Notes: generated from the sequence alone by a model not told the origin. 64,000 nucleotides of DNA from Hyphomicrobiales bacterium (GCA_021775755.1 JAJFHE010000075.1:62001-126000); one strand, 5' to 3'. Positions 9,091 to 18,124 are shown, numbered from the stretch's first letter. A program made the numbers and translations.

Positions 9091-9254
9091 CTAGACCGCT
9101 TCAGGTTCATATGGAAACGTTTGATGGGCCAAAGCGGTTCACCGGCCACGTTGCGGCGCTTGCCCGATACACCGCATCGCGCTTCGCGCCGCGTCTTGCC
9201 GGATGAACCGCTTTGGCCCATCAAACGTTTCCATATGAACCTGAAGCGGTCTAG
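9091..9254. repeat. Long inverted repeat (51-bp perfect arms), MITE/RIME-like palindromic element
   Basis: The left arm 9091-9141 and right arm 9204-9254 are perfect reverse complements over 51 bp, starting with CTAGACCGCTTCAGG. After a single-base bulge the stem continues with CCGG (9142-9145 with 9199-9202), and the 62-bp centre has an inner pair GCGGCGC (9153-9159) and GCGCCGC (9186-9192). The element contains no open frame of note. It lies in the divergent region between the rlpA-like gene and the OmpA-like gene, so both transcripts may begin in or near it. Arms this long and this exact suggest a recently inserted non-autonomous element or a member of an intergenic repeat family. No second copy was noticed in this window. 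Confidence 0.85.
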
Positions 9255-9350
9255 GTTAGGGGCCGATCGCAACGGGTCGGTCCACGATTGATTTGTTGCG
9301 GCGCAACATAAGCTCAATTAAGGCGAAAGCAAGGCGCGAAACGAGGCGGG

Positions 9351-10364
9351 ATGAACCGGAAGGTTTTTTGTTTTCTGATGACGGTTGTGGCGCTTTGGGC
9401 GGGAGCCCGTGAGGCTCCGGCGGCGCAAGTTCGCTCGTGCGACATTCTGCAAGTCGCGGCGAAAACGTTTGGTGCATCAGGCTCGCTGGATGAACTGCGG
9501 GCACTGTTCCAGGAAGTGCGCGGGCGGACCGACTGTGGCGGCGATCTTGAGCAAGCCATCCGGTTTGACCTTTCTTCCAGGCTTTTTGCGCGCGGCGAGC
9601 AGGCGCAGCTGCGCGGCCGCCCGGCAGTGGAAGTGGAGCGCGACCTGCGTGAAAGCCTGGTCTACCGCTATCAGTGGCGCGCATTCGAGCGCCTTGGCGA
9701 TCTGGCGATGCTCGAACTGGATTACGCCGAGGCCGCGCTGCGATACGTCTATGCCATCCACACAATCGCCAACGAACGGGTGACATCGGAACCTCCGGGA
9801 CCAGGTGACATTGACCGGGTGCTGCGGAAGTTTTCCGCCGTATGGACGGTGGCGGACTATTACGTACGCCCGTTGCCGATCCTGATTGGCGGGCCGCAGT
9901 CGCGCAAATGGCACCGTGAAATCTCCTGGGCGAGCGCGCTCGGGGTCGATCCACTGCGCGGTCACACGCCGGCCTCGCCGCTGCTTCCGATTACGTTCAA
10001 GTTCGCATCGGCCCAACTGTCGCGTCATGCAGGTGAGGCTCTGGTCATTCTCAAAAGTCTGCTTGACCGGATCGGCTCCCCGACACTGCGGCTGGCCGGG
10101 AATGCCGGAGAACATGAACGCGAAGTCGATGCCGGGCTCGATCTCGATGCGCTGGCGCTGGCGCGCGCCGAAACCGTCCGCACGTGGTTCGAAGAGAGGA
10201 ACTACAAGGGCGGCGTGGTCATTGAGGCGGGGGCTGAGCTTGCACCGTTCACACCTGCAGATGGTCTTGAAATTCCGCCACGTGTGCTCAATTGGTTCGA
10301 GCGGCGCGTAGAATACCGCTGGGATGCGGCGTTGTTCCTGCCAGACGGTTCCGACGCGCGCTAA
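9351..10364 (+). CDS. Secreted protein with degenerate OmpA-like C-terminal domain
   Basis: 337 aa. Residues 1-26 form a signal peptide (MNRKVFCFLMTVVALWAG, cleavage near AAQ). The middle part is helical and TPR-like in feel (LRGRPAVEVERDLRES, FERLGDLAMLELDYAEAALRYVYAI). The C-terminal ~120 residues follow the OmpA peptidoglycan-binding pattern: ITFKFASAQLSRHAGEAL, RLAGNAGEHER where a GHTD-type motif normally sits, and LDALALARAETVRTWFEE matching the LSxxRAxxV helix. The usual Asp/Arg that bind meso-diaminopimelate are not clearly retained. Probably a periplasmic or envelope protein of unknown function. Its stop overlaps the stop of the convergent cyclase-family gene by 4 bp. Confidence 0.62.
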   Translation: MNRKVFCFLMTVVALWAGAREAPAAQVRSCDILQVAAKTFGASGSLDELRALFQEVRGRTDCGGDLEQAIRFDLSSRLFARGEQAQLRGRPAVEVERDLRESLVYRYQWRAFERLGDLAMLELDYAEAALRYVYAIHTIANERVTSEPPGPGDIDRVLRKFSAVWTVADYYVRPLPILIGGPQSRKWHREISWASALGVDPLRGHTPASPLLPITFKFASAQLSRHAGEALVILKSLLDRIGSPTLRLAGNAGEHEREVDAGLDLDALALARAETVRTWFEERNYKGGVVIEAGAELAPFTPADGLEIPPRVLNWFERRVEYRWDAALFLPDGSDAR

Positions 10365-11047
10365 CCAGAGACTTCGAATTCACCCGGGATATCGTGCCCT
10401 TCGATGGCGAGGATGCGTGCGGGTGCGCCGTCAAGGCCCACCAGCTTCAACGGCAGAGCCACGATGGTGCAGCGCTCGCCGGAAATTTTCGGCAGGTTGT
10501 GCACATACTCGATATTGAAGATCTCGGCGCCGAGTATCTTGTGGTGGATCTCACAGTCTTCGCCGCGGAAGCCCTTTTCGCGTACGATGTATTCCTCCGA
10601 AAAGTCGTAAACCACAGCCTTCACACCACGCTCGACGAGCCAGTCGGCGCCGTCCGGTGCGAGATAAGGGCCGTCTTTCCAAAAGCGGTCATCGCCCCAG
10701 AACTTGTCCGACCATCCGGTCTGCAGGATGGCGATATCGCCGCGTCCGACATGGCCGCCGCGGTCTTCCAGGGTATCGCCGGAAATGCCGGCGTCTTCGC
10801 CATGATCTGTGAGCGGGATAACCGCCGCCGGCCCGATGAGTTTGTTCAACGGTGCGCGGTCAATGCCGTCGGTGCCCTCGATGAAATGGTTTGGTGCATC
10901 GACATGGGAGCCGTAGTGGCAGAACATTTTAAAGTTCGACCCGGCCCAGCCGCAATTGTCGAAAGTATAGGGCGTTTCGAACTCGACCTCGAGGCCAAGG
11001 CGGCCGTCGCCATGGGCAATGGGTACGGATAAGTCGACAATGCGCAT
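10361..11047 (-). CDS. Cyclase-family metal-dependent hydrolase (KynB-like fold)
   Basis: 228 aa. It carries the family's metal-binding signature as HYGSHVDAPNHF near residues 44-55 (HxGTHxDxPxHF) and a C-terminal ALPLKLVGLDGAPARILAIE block. Members include kynurenine formamidase and polyketide or isatin hydrolases, all Zn- or Mn-dependent amidohydrolases of the PF04199 type. The sequence lacks features that would fix it as KynB, and no tryptophan-degradation gene is nearby. It stands alone, convergent with the OmpA-like gene and divergent from the PilZ gene. Confidence 0.85.
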   Translation of the reverse strand: MRIVDLSVPIAHGDGRLGLEVEFETPYTFDNCGWAGSNFKMFCHYGSHVDAPNHFIEGTDGIDRAPLNKLIGPAAVIPLTDHGEDAGISGDTLEDRGGHVGRGDIAILQTGWSDKFWGDDRFWKDGPYLAPDGADWLVERGVKAVVYDFSEEYIVREKGFRGEDCEIHHKILGAEIFNIEYVHNLPKISGERCTIVALPLKLVGLDGAPARILAIEGHDIPGEFEVSG

Positions 11048-11222
11048 TTGATGGCTCTCCTGGCTGGCGGTGGCAAATCTAAGACAAAACCGGGAACCCT
11101 TCTACTGCCCGTTCAAGTCGCAAGCGCAATTAACCCAGAATGTCGGTTGAGGTTCCCTCGGGCGCAAATTTACGTAGTGTTAACGTAGATGCGGCGTGAG
11201 ATGACAACCTACGGGGGTGGTC

Positions 11223-11516
11223 GTGAATTCACGCGAAGCGCGGGCGTCGGTCCGCATGCCGAAATATCTCGGCGCAATAATTGAATTCAACAACCGGCAA
11301 TCGGTAGTCGATTGCGTCGTACGCAACCAATCCGACGGCGGGGCATTTTTGAAGATCGACACACCGGTCCAGATGCCCAACGTGTTCGATCTATTCGTCG
11401 CAAAGAACCGTGAAAGCTACCGGTGCGCGCTGGTTTGGAACGGGCCGAAGGAAATGGGCGTCCGTTTCTGTTCCGAGGCGGGCGGGCGGCGTTCTCACCT
11501 GCGCATCGTCAAATGA
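11223..11516 (+). CDS. PilZ-domain-like protein
   Basis: About 97 aa. The start is taken as the GTG at 11223, with a G-rich stretch about 5 bp upstream; an in-frame GTG at 11217 would add two residues. The sequence follows the small stand-alone PilZ pattern of alphaproteobacteria: an N-terminal REARASVR that can supply the RxxxR c-di-GMP arginines, a central CVVRNQSDGGAFLKID in place of the (D/N)xSxxG motif, and a closing MGVRF. It may bind c-di-GMP, though the Arg spacing is only a partial match. The upstream region has a doubled ACGTAG (TTACGTAG, TAACGTAG) near 11171-11190. Its TGA overlaps the ATG of the next small gene. Confidence 0.7.
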   Translation: MNSREARASVRMPKYLGAIIEFNNRQSVVDCVVRNQSDGGAFLKIDTPVQMPNVFDLFVAKNRESYRCALVWNGPKEMGVRFCSEAGGRRSHLRIVK

Positions 11517-11659
11517 TGCGCTTTCTGCCAGCCTATCTGGTGTTTCTGGCGCTGCGCCTCGGGTTGACCGTCGCCGTCGGCTGGGTTGCGGTCGAATATG
11601 TCCGGGACGAGTTCGATATCGTGTCTTCAGCCGTCTCCGCTTTGACAAAACACCTATAG
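11513..11659 (+). CDS. 48-aa small membrane protein coupled to the PilZ gene
   Basis: The ATG at 11513 overlaps the PilZ stop in an ATGA arrangement, which supports translational coupling. The peptide starts MMRFLPAYLVFLALRLGL, has one hydrophobic helix at about residues 4-28, then a short amphipathic tail ending in a TAG at 11657-11659. Small single-pass proteins of this kind are often missed by annotation. No family was recognised. The evidence for it being real is the coupling, the plausible membrane topology, and the lack of any other gene in this stretch. Confidence 0.5.
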   Translation: MMRFLPAYLVFLALRLGLTVAVGWVAVEYVRDEFDIVSSAVSALTKHL

Positions 11660-11688
11660 GTCATGAACGCCATTTGTGAGTTCATGAC

Positions 11689-12591
11689 CTAATCCTTCTG
11701 CATCGCGCGTTTCTTCAGTTTCTGCTCGCGGTAGAAAATGTAGATGCCGCTTGCCGCGATGACCGCCGCGCCGACAAAGGTCCACACATCGGGCAGTTCG
11801 GAGAACAAGATGATGCCGAAGGCGGTCGCCCAAGCAAGGGACGTGTAAGAGAACGGCACGACGGCGGCGGCCGGGGCGGCCTGCAACGATTTGATGAGAA
11901 AGAAATGGCCGATGGCGCCCGTGGCGCCGAGCCCGATGAGGATCGGCCGGTCGGCGATGGCCGGGGTCTGCCAGTTGGCCGGCAGCAGGAAGGTTGTTGC
12001 AACACAGCCCACAAGTGCGGTGTAGAGCAATGTCGTCATCGGATCGTCGACGGCGCGAATCTTCCGCGTGATGATCTGATAGAGCGCGTGGGTGGTGGCG
12101 GAGCTGAGAAAGAACAGGGCGCCGGGACCAATGATGCCGCTGCCCGGTCGGATGATGATCATGGCGCCGACGAAGCCGATAATGACACCGGTCCAGCGCC
12201 GGATGCCGACGCTCTCGCCGAGCAGGGGCACCGACAAAATGGTGACGATGATGGGGCCGAGGAAGGCGATGGACGTCGCCGTTGCCAGCGGCGTATGGCG
12301 CAGGCCTGCGAAGAAGAGGCCGTTCGTCAGCAGCATCAGGGCTGAGCGTACGAGCTGCAGTTTGAGGCAGTCCGAGCGGAAATAATTCCGATACCACACC
12401 AGCATCACAGCGGCGACCATCACGAGATGAATGGTGAAGCGCACCCAGACGATCATGATGACCGGATAGGTTTCCATGCCGAGTTTGGCGAGCGCGTCGA
12501 GCCCGGCGAAGAGAAACGTCGTCAGCACCATATAGATAATGCCGAGGGGGATATTCTCAGCCTGCGGTGTTGCGGGACGCGATACGACCAT
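11689..12591 (-). CDS. EamA/DMT-family transporter
   Basis: 300 aa from the ATG at 12591; a longer frame upstream would run into the acyl-CoA dehydrogenase gene and is not needed. Ten hydrophobic helices in two EamA repeats are visible, starting NIPLGIIYMVLTTFLFAGLD and with the second repeat around GALFFLSSATTHALYQII. The C-terminus is basic (REQKLKKRAMQ). It begins 5 bp after the stop of the acyl-CoA dehydrogenase and is the last gene of that operon, so it may export a metabolite or amino acid linked to that pathway. The substrate is unknown. Confidence 0.88.
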   Translation of the reverse strand: MVVSRPATPQAENIPLGIIYMVLTTFLFAGLDALAKLGMETYPVIMIVWVRFTIHLVMVAAVMLVWYRNYFRSDCLKLQLVRSALMLLTNGLFFAGLRHTPLATATSIAFLGPIIVTILSVPLLGESVGIRRWTGVIIGFVGAMIIIRPGSGIIGPGALFFLSSATTHALYQIITRKIRAVDDPMTTLLYTALVGCVATTFLLPANWQTPAIADRPILIGLGATGAIGHFFLIKSLQAAPAAAVVPFSYTSLAWATAFGIILFSELPDVWTFVGAAVIAASGIYIFYREQKLKKRAMQKD

Positions 12592-12596
12592 GTCGG

Positions 12597-13772
12597 TTAG
12601 GCGATTTCGATGTCGAGATAGGGCGCAAAGCCGCGCTTGCGCAATTGGCCGGCAATGATCAGGCGCTGTATTTCCGATGTGCCTTCCCAAATGCGGTCGA
12701 CACGGATGTCGCGGTAAAGGCGCTCCACCGGGTTCTCGCGCATATAGCCTCGTCCGCCCAGCACCTGCAGGGCTTCGTCGACAACGCGGCCGGCCATTTC
12801 CGAGCAGAAGAGTTTGAGCCCGCTTGCCTGGGCGTGCACCGTCTTGCGGTCGGCGCCACGGTCTATATTGGCGGCGATGCGGTAGAGCATCGACTGTGCC
12901 GCCATGATCTGAACCGCCATATCGGCGAGTTTCAGTTCAATCGCCTGAAACTGCGATATGGGTTGCCCGAACTGTTCGCGCGACTGGGCGTACTCCAACG
13001 CGGTTTCGGCCGCCCGTGTTGCCGCGCCAATGGTGTGGGCGGCGATCTGCAGGCGCGCCTCGACGAACCAGTCCTTGGTGAGGTCCATGCCCTGGCCGAT
13101 GCCACCAAGAACAGCATCTGCATCGACTTCAACATCCTGAAGCAGAATTTCCGCGTGGTCGTAGATGTAGTCGTGCATGAAGCGCGGGGAGCGCAGATGC
13201 ACGATGCCGGGGGTGTCCTTGTCGACGAGGAACAGCGTTGGCTGATCCGGGTCGCCATCGACATTAGCCTGAACAATCAGAAAGTCGGCCTCGTCAAAGC
13301 TGGTCACGAACCATTTCTCGCCATTGAGCCTGAAACCGTTGCCGTGCCGCGTCGCGGACGACTTGATCATGCTGACATCGGATCCCGCACCCGGCTCCGT
13401 AACTGCGTAGGCCGCCCGTCGCTCACCGCGGCAAGCGGGTTTCAGATAACGCTCCTTTTGGGCCGGTGTTGCTTCGCTGAGGCATGTGGCCGGCCGGGCG
13501 ACGGCGGCCCAGAGCCCGCAGGACGCACGGCCAAGCTGTTCATCGAACACCGCCTGCTCAAGCAGGGTGAAGCCCTTGCCGCCGTTATCCGCCGTGTGAT
13601 TGATACCGGTGAAGCCCCAGTCGATCACCGATTGCCGCAGCGGCACCCGGTGTTCTTCGGGCAGGTGGCCGTGTTCTTCGGCGATGGGCTCAAGCGGGGC
13701 AAGTACATCTTCAAAAAACTTCCGCGCCTTGTCGCGCAGGTCAGCCTGTTCGGAGGTTAAAGTGAAATCCAT
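12597..13772 (-). CDS. Acyl-CoA dehydrogenase family protein
   Basis: 391 aa from the ATG at 13772 (MDFTLTSEQADLRDKARKF). The three-domain fold is clear: N-terminal helices, the FAD block YAVTEPGAGSDVSM at about 118-131, the KWFVTSFDEADF strand, and the C-terminal FAD/CoA helices with QVLGGRGYMRENPVERLYRD and IWEGTSEIQRLIIAGQL. The catalytic base is expected at the Glu of WEGTSEIQ. It oxidises an acyl-CoA to the 2-enoyl-CoA with an ETF as acceptor. Its ATG is 5 bp after the upstream synthetase stop. With that synthetase and the enoyl-CoA hydratase it forms a short catabolic operon. Confidence 0.93.
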   Translation of the reverse strand: MDFTLTSEQADLRDKARKFFEDVLAPLEPIAEEHGHLPEEHRVPLRQSVIDWGFTGINHTADNGGKGFTLLEQAVFDEQLGRASCGLWAAVARPATCLSEATPAQKERYLKPACRGERRAAYAVTEPGAGSDVSMIKSSATRHGNGFRLNGEKWFVTSFDEADFLIVQANVDGDPDQPTLFLVDKDTPGIVHLRSPRFMHDYIYDHAEILLQDVEVDADAVLGGIGQGMDLTKDWFVEARLQIAAHTIGAATRAAETALEYAQSREQFGQPISQFQAIELKLADMAVQIMAAQSMLYRIAANIDRGADRKTVHAQASGLKLFCSEMAGRVVDEALQVLGGRGYMRENPVERLYRDIRVDRIWEGTSEIQRLIIAGQLRKRGFAPYLDIEIA

Positions 13773-13777
13773 GGGGG

Positions 13778-15874
13778 TCAGGTTGCTTTCTTGTTGTGCG
13801 GGACGACGAGTGCGTCCACCGCGCAAACGCCGGCGGGCGATGCAATCAGGGGGTTGATGTCAATTTCGGCGACGGTGCCCGCGAGGCTGGCGACCATCAC
13901 AGAGAAGAGCTCGATTGCCGTGCCCAGAGCGTCGAGGTCCGATGCTTCTGCTCCGCGCACTCCGGCAAGCAGACGGGCGATCCTCATATCCTGTACGACG
14001 GCGAGCGCTGCGTCCGCACGTACAGGTGCGCGCAGGAACACGCGGTCGTCGAGCACTTCGATGAGCGTGCCCCCGGCCGCAATCATGATGCAGGGGCCGA
14101 ACTGGTCATCGAACAGGGCGCCGAGCGCCATTTCGGTGCCTTTGCCGGCCATGGCCGAGATCAGCACCTCAGGGCCGAGCCTGCCGGCCATGACGTCGTA
14201 GGCGGCGGCCACCTCATCGCCCGATTTGAGTGCCAGCACGACACCGCCCACATCGCTCTTGTGGAGAATGCCGGGTACAGCGGTTTTCAGAACGACAGGG
14301 TAGCCGAGCGCTTCGGCGGCGGCGACCGCGTCATCCAGACAATTCGCACGCTTGTGCGGCACCGTCTGGATACCAAAGTCATTAAGCAGGTCGAGAGCTT
14401 CCGCCTCGTCCAGCGCCGCCCCGCCCGAGAGCCGCTTCTGCCAGCGGGAAACGACGTCGCGTGGCGCGGCTGAGGGCTGTTCGGCTGATCGTGCACAGTG
14501 GTCCCGGTACCCGAAGAGGTGCTGGATGGCGAGCAGGGCCTCCTCCGTTCCGTCAAGCACCGGGATACCCTCGCTGGTCAGAGCGCGAGCCCAGTTCTCA
14601 TGGCGCACCATGGCGTAGTTGGTGGCCAGGAACAGCGGCTTTTCAGTGAGATCGCGTACCTTCCGCAGGACACGGGCGTTTATCTCATGCAGGTAGTACC
14701 CCTCACGCAGATTGAGAAACATGCCGGTCGCCGCGACGTTCTCATCGTCTGTCAACGCATTGAGGCATGCGGTGAACTGCGCCTCATGCGCACGTCCGGT
14801 GCCCCATGCATCGAGCGGATTTTCAGGTTTGAGGCCCGGGTCGAGATTGTCGGCGAGGCGCTTTGCGGTCGCCTCCGCGAGTGGCGCGAAACCCATGCCG
14901 AGGTCATCAGCAATGTCTGCGATCAGCTCACGTTCGCCGCCAGAATCATGCAGTGTCGCAAGCCCGCCGGGCGGAATGTCGCGACCGTCCTGAAGCAGAA
15001 GAAGCACTGCGGCCATTTCATCCATGGTGCGCACCCGGATGACGCCATAGTGCCGGAAGAGTGCCTCATAGGCGCCATCGTTGCCGGCAATCGCGCCGGT
15101 ATGGCTTAGGGCCATGCGCGCCGACGCCTCGGTGCGGCCGACCTTGAGCACGACAACGGGGATGCGCCTGGCCGATGCTTCGGCAAGTGCGCACTCGAAG
15201 CCTTGCGGGTCGCGCACGGTTTCCAGAAACAGGGCCGCCACCTTCGTCGAAGGCTGTCGCACGGACCAATCAAGATAGTCCGCGGCCGTCGTCACGGTCT
15301 CGGCGCCCGATGACACACAAATGTTGAAACGCGGGCGGCGGTCGTTGTGGGCAAGTGCGCCGAAAACCGAGCCTGACTGGGATATCCACGCGATGCCGCC
15401 CGGTGTCATGTCCATGGGCGATGCGAAGCCGCATACGCGCAGGCTCGTTTCGATATTGTAAAATCCCATGCAGTTGACGCCGCACATCTGGACGCCGGCT
15501 TCACGGGCCATGTCGCCAAGCCGCTCCGCGAGTTCGGGATCATCGACATCGTGGGCGCTTGCAAGGATCGTCGTGGCGCGCGCGCCGGCGTCGATGGCGG
15601 CGCGCAGGGCGTCTTCAAGGCGTTCGTTACCAAGCGCAATGGCGACATGGTCGGGCGTATCGGGAAGGTCACTCAGGGCGCCGTAGCAGGTTAACCCTTC
15701 AATCCCGGCGTACTTCGGATTAACCGGCCAGAGCCTCACGTCGTGCGAGCCCGCCGCGGCCATGACCACCATGTCGTTGCCGGCGGAGTCGGGCCGTGTC
15801 GAAGCGCCGAGCAGGGCGATGGAACGCGGCACAAGAAGCGGGTCGAGGCGGTGGGCGGCGGCGGGCGTCAACAT
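13778..15874 (-). CDS. ADP-forming acyl-CoA synthetase / acetate--CoA ligase family protein (single chain)
   Basis: 698 aa from the ATG at 15874 (MLTPAAAHRLDPLLVPRSIA); upstream extension would overlap the enoyl-CoA hydratase. Domains in order: CoA-binding Rossmann domain (SIALLGASTRPDSAGN), succinyl-CoA-ligase-like flavodoxin domains with the phospho-His loop in ALSHTGAIAGND near residue 255-270, and an ATP-grasp domain with ALGYPVVLKTAVPGILHKSD. This single-chain organisation makes an acyl-CoA from a carboxylate with ATP and releases ADP and phosphate, reversibly. No acetyltransferase domain is attached. The neighbours suggest that it activates the organic acid degraded by the dehydrogenase and hydratase. 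Confidence 0.9.
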   Translation of the reverse strand: MLTPAAAHRLDPLLVPRSIALLGASTRPDSAGNDMVVMAAAGSHDVRLWPVNPKYAGIEGLTCYGALSDLPDTPDHVAIALGNERLEDALRAAIDAGARATTILASAHDVDDPELAERLGDMAREAGVQMCGVNCMGFYNIETSLRVCGFASPMDMTPGGIAWISQSGSVFGALAHNDRRPRFNICVSSGAETVTTAADYLDWSVRQPSTKVAALFLETVRDPQGFECALAEASARRIPVVVLKVGRTEASARMALSHTGAIAGNDGAYEALFRHYGVIRVRTMDEMAAVLLLLQDGRDIPPGGLATLHDSGGERELIADIADDLGMGFAPLAEATAKRLADNLDPGLKPENPLDAWGTGRAHEAQFTACLNALTDDENVAATGMFLNLREGYYLHEINARVLRKVRDLTEKPLFLATNYAMVRHENWARALTSEGIPVLDGTEEALLAIQHLFGYRDHCARSAEQPSAAPRDVVSRWQKRLSGGAALDEAEALDLLNDFGIQTVPHKRANCLDDAVAAAEALGYPVVLKTAVPGILHKSDVGGVVLALKSGDEVAAAYDVMAGRLGPEVLISAMAGKGTEMALGALFDDQFGPCIMIAAGGTLIEVLDDRVFLRAPVRADAALAVVQDMRIARLLAGVRGAEASDLDALGTAIELFSVMVASLAGTVAEIDINPLIASPAGVCAVDALVVPHNKKAT

Positions 15875-15899
15875 GATAAGGGCTTTGGAGCGGTGTCTG

Positions 15900-16715
15900 T
15901 CAGTCGAAACGGGATTCGCGCCATTCAAGTGCAGCCTGCAGGCCCTCTGACTTGAGGATGCGGCCAAACTCGGCGCGTTCGGGTGTAACGATGGATTCGA
16001 TCTGGATGTCAGTATCGAGCCCGACCTGGAGAGCCTCGTTGAGCCCCATAATCTCAAACGACCGGTTGATCGCCTGTTTTGTCAACCGTAAAGCGTCGCG
16101 GTCCATCACCGCCATGGTGCGTGCCATTTCCAGAGCGGCATTCAGATGTTCGCCTTCCGCGACCACGCGGTTGATCATGCCGATTTCCTTTGCCTCTTCC
16201 GCACTGACCTTGTCATTGCCGGTGAGGAGAATCTCCTTGGCGCGCTTGGGGTTGCTGAGCCACGGCAGCAACAAAGCAACGATGCCGGAGCCGAAGCGCA
16301 ACTCCGGCTCGCCGAAGCGCGCCGTCGGATCTGCAATGGTCACATCGCAGGCCATAGCGAGTTCGCAGGCACCGGCAAGACAGGGGCCGTGCACCGCGGC
16401 AATGGTCGGCAGTGGTGAGTGCCAGAAGCGCATGATGTAGTTGAGATCGCGCTCAAGAATGATGCGCCAGTCGTTAACGCCGTCGCGCTTTTCGCTGGCG
16501 CCGTCTTTCAGATCGAAGCCGGCGGAAAAGGCGCGGCCGGTGCCGTGTACGACAATCGCACGCACGTCCTGCGATGCCTCAAGCTCATCAAGGACCGCAT
16601 GGGTTTCTTCGATCATCTTGACGTTGATCGCATTCAGACGTTCGGGGCGGTTGAGGGTGATAACCGCAACCGGGCCCTGACGCTCGATGGCGAGTGTTTC
16701 GTATGACGCTGACAT
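15900..16715 (-). CDS. Enoyl-CoA hydratase/isomerase family protein
   Basis: 271 aa from the ATG at 16715 (MSASYETLAIERQGPVAVIT). Crotonase-fold motifs are present: LNRPERLNAIN, the oxyanion-hole segment GRAFSAGFDLKDG, and ACELAMACDVTIADPTARFGEPE with the second oxyanion glycine and the catalytic Glu region. The C-terminal trimerisation helices end in ALEWRESRFD. It is the first gene of the minus-strand acyl-CoA operon, 25 bp ahead of the ADP-forming synthetase, and diverges from the MFS gene. The set resembles carnitine-type or branched-acid degradation units, but no substrate is established. Confidence 0.93.
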   Translation of the reverse strand: MSASYETLAIERQGPVAVITLNRPERLNAINVKMIEETHAVLDELEASQDVRAIVVHGTGRAFSAGFDLKDGASEKRDGVNDWRIILERDLNYIMRFWHSPLPTIAAVHGPCLAGACELAMACDVTIADPTARFGEPELRFGSGIVALLLPWLSNPKRAKEILLTGNDKVSAEEAKEIGMINRVVAEGEHLNAALEMARTMAVMDRDALRLTKQAINRSFEIMGLNEALQVGLDTDIQIESIVTPERAEFGRILKSEGLQAALEWRESRFD

Positions 16716-16858
16716 GGGCGCGACGTTGCCATGAGGGCATGTAGGGACCAAGCGAAAAAAACTCAGTGTGGCCGGATGTCCGAATGCCGTTGCGGCCTTC
16801 CTTCACTTTGCCAGCGCGCGTAGAGTGACGCTCATCCACAAACCGTTCCGAGGCAATC

Positions 16859-18124
16859 TTGTCGTCTTCACCGAACCAGCCCGCCAGCGCCATTCCCTTT
16901 TCCGCTCTCGTTCTGACCGTGCTGCTGCCGTTCGCATGCGGTTACTTCATGTCGTACTTTTTCCGTGCTGTGAACGCGGTGGTGGCGCCCAATCTGGTGG
17001 CGGAGATCGGGCTCAGCGCATCGGAGCTCGGGCTGCTTACGGCCGCCTACCTTTTTGCGTTTGCGGTATTTCAGCTGCCGCTTGGTGTGCTGCTCGATCA
17101 CCATGGCCCGCGCAAGGTTCAGGCGGTGCTCTTGTGTTGTGCCGCGGCGGGGGCTGCTCTCTTCGGACTGGCGGAAAGTGCGCATACGCTGGCGCTGGCG
17201 CGTGCGCTTATCGGACTTGGCTTCGCCGGTGGTTTGATGGCCGGTTTCAAGGCGGTGGTGCTATGGGTGCCCGAAGAGCGCCGCGCACTTGCCAGCGCGT
17301 GTGTCATGTCGTTCGGCGGCCTTGGCATCCTCGTGGCAACCGTGCCGACGGAGCTTGCGGTGCAGGCCTACGGCTGGCGTGCGGTGTTCTTCGGTCTTGC
17401 CGGTGTCACGGTAGCGGTCGCGGCGTTTATCTTCTTCATTGTGCCCGAGCGGCCGCGCGGCGGCTCCGCGCAGACGCTTTCCGAACAGCTTGGCGGTGTG
17501 GTTCAAGTGTTCAAGACACCGGTGTTCTGGCGGCTCGTGCCGATCGTTGCGATCACCGCAGGTTCGCATATCGGCGTGCAGACGCTTTGGGCGGGCCCGT
17601 GGTTTCGCGATGTGGCGGGGTTCGACCGCGATGGGGTGGCGCTCTATCTCGGCATTGCCGCCGTGGCGTTCCTTGCCGGTACCTTGAGCACAGGCATGAT
17701 CGCGGACTGGTTCGGGCGGCGCGGGGTCGACGGTCTCACAGTGATGGCGACCATTCTGTCGTTCTATATCGGAGCGCAGATCCTGATCATGCTTGAGGTG
17801 ACATCGTTTACCGCCGTCATCTGGATCGTCTTCGGCATGACCGGTCAGTCGTCAGTGCTGGCCTACCCGTGGCTCTCGTCATATTTCGGCGCCGCACTTT
17901 CAGGCCGTGCCAATACGGCGCTCAATCTTCTGATGTTCGGTATGGCGTTCGCCGTGCAGTCGGCGATCGGCAGCGTCATCGACATATACCCCCTCACCGA
18001 GGACGGCGGCTACGATCCACGGGGCTACCAGATGGCGTTTGCGATCATGATTTCGCTCGAGGTGCTGGCGTTCATCTGGTTCTTTGCCAAGAAACCGAAG
18101 TTGCCCGGACAAACGGCACGATAG
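16859..18124 (+). CDS. MFS transporter
   Basis: 421 aa with twelve hydrophobic helices. The start is a TTG at 16859 with GAGG 5 bp upstream; the nearest ATG (MSYFFRAV) lies inside the first helix. The motif-A loop between helices 2 and 3 reads GVLLDHHGPRKVQA, and a related loop IADWFGRRGVDG follows helix 8. The FRAVNAVVAPNLVAEIGLSA segment is typical of the nitrate/oxalate-formate-like branch of MFS carriers of organic anions. It lies divergent from the acyl-CoA operon and 84 bp ahead of an acyl-CoA ligase, so it may import the acid fed into this pathway. Confidence 0.9.
   Translation: MSSSPNQPASAIPFSALVLTVLLPFACGYFMSYFFRAVNAVVAPNLVAEIGLSASELGLLTAAYLFAFAVFQLPLGVLLDHHGPRKVQAVLLCCAAAGAALFGLAESAHTLALARALIGLGFAGGLMAGFKAVVLWVPEERRALASACVMSFGGLGILVATVPTELAVQAYGWRAVFFGLAGVTVAVAAFIFFIVPERPRGGSAQTLSEQLGGVVQVFKTPVFWRLVPIVAITAGSHIGVQTLWAGPWFRDVAGFDRDGVALYLGIAAVAFLAGTLSTGMIADWFGRRGVDGLTVMATILSFYIGAQILIMLEVTSFTAVIWIVFGMTGQSSVLAYPWLSSYFGAALSGRANTALNLLMFGMAFAVQSAIGSVIDIYPLTEDGGYDPRGYQMAFAIMISLEVLAFIWFFAKKPKLPGQTAR

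Noticed and set aside
12567-13760. 397-codon plus-strand frame opposite the acyl-CoA dehydrogenase
   Set aside because: Antisense of a well-conserved enzyme, no family match.
15875-16057. N-terminal extension of the ADP-forming synthetase
   Set aside because: The extra residues are Ser/Arg-rich, overlap the enoyl-CoA hydratase, and homology starts at the ATG at 15874.
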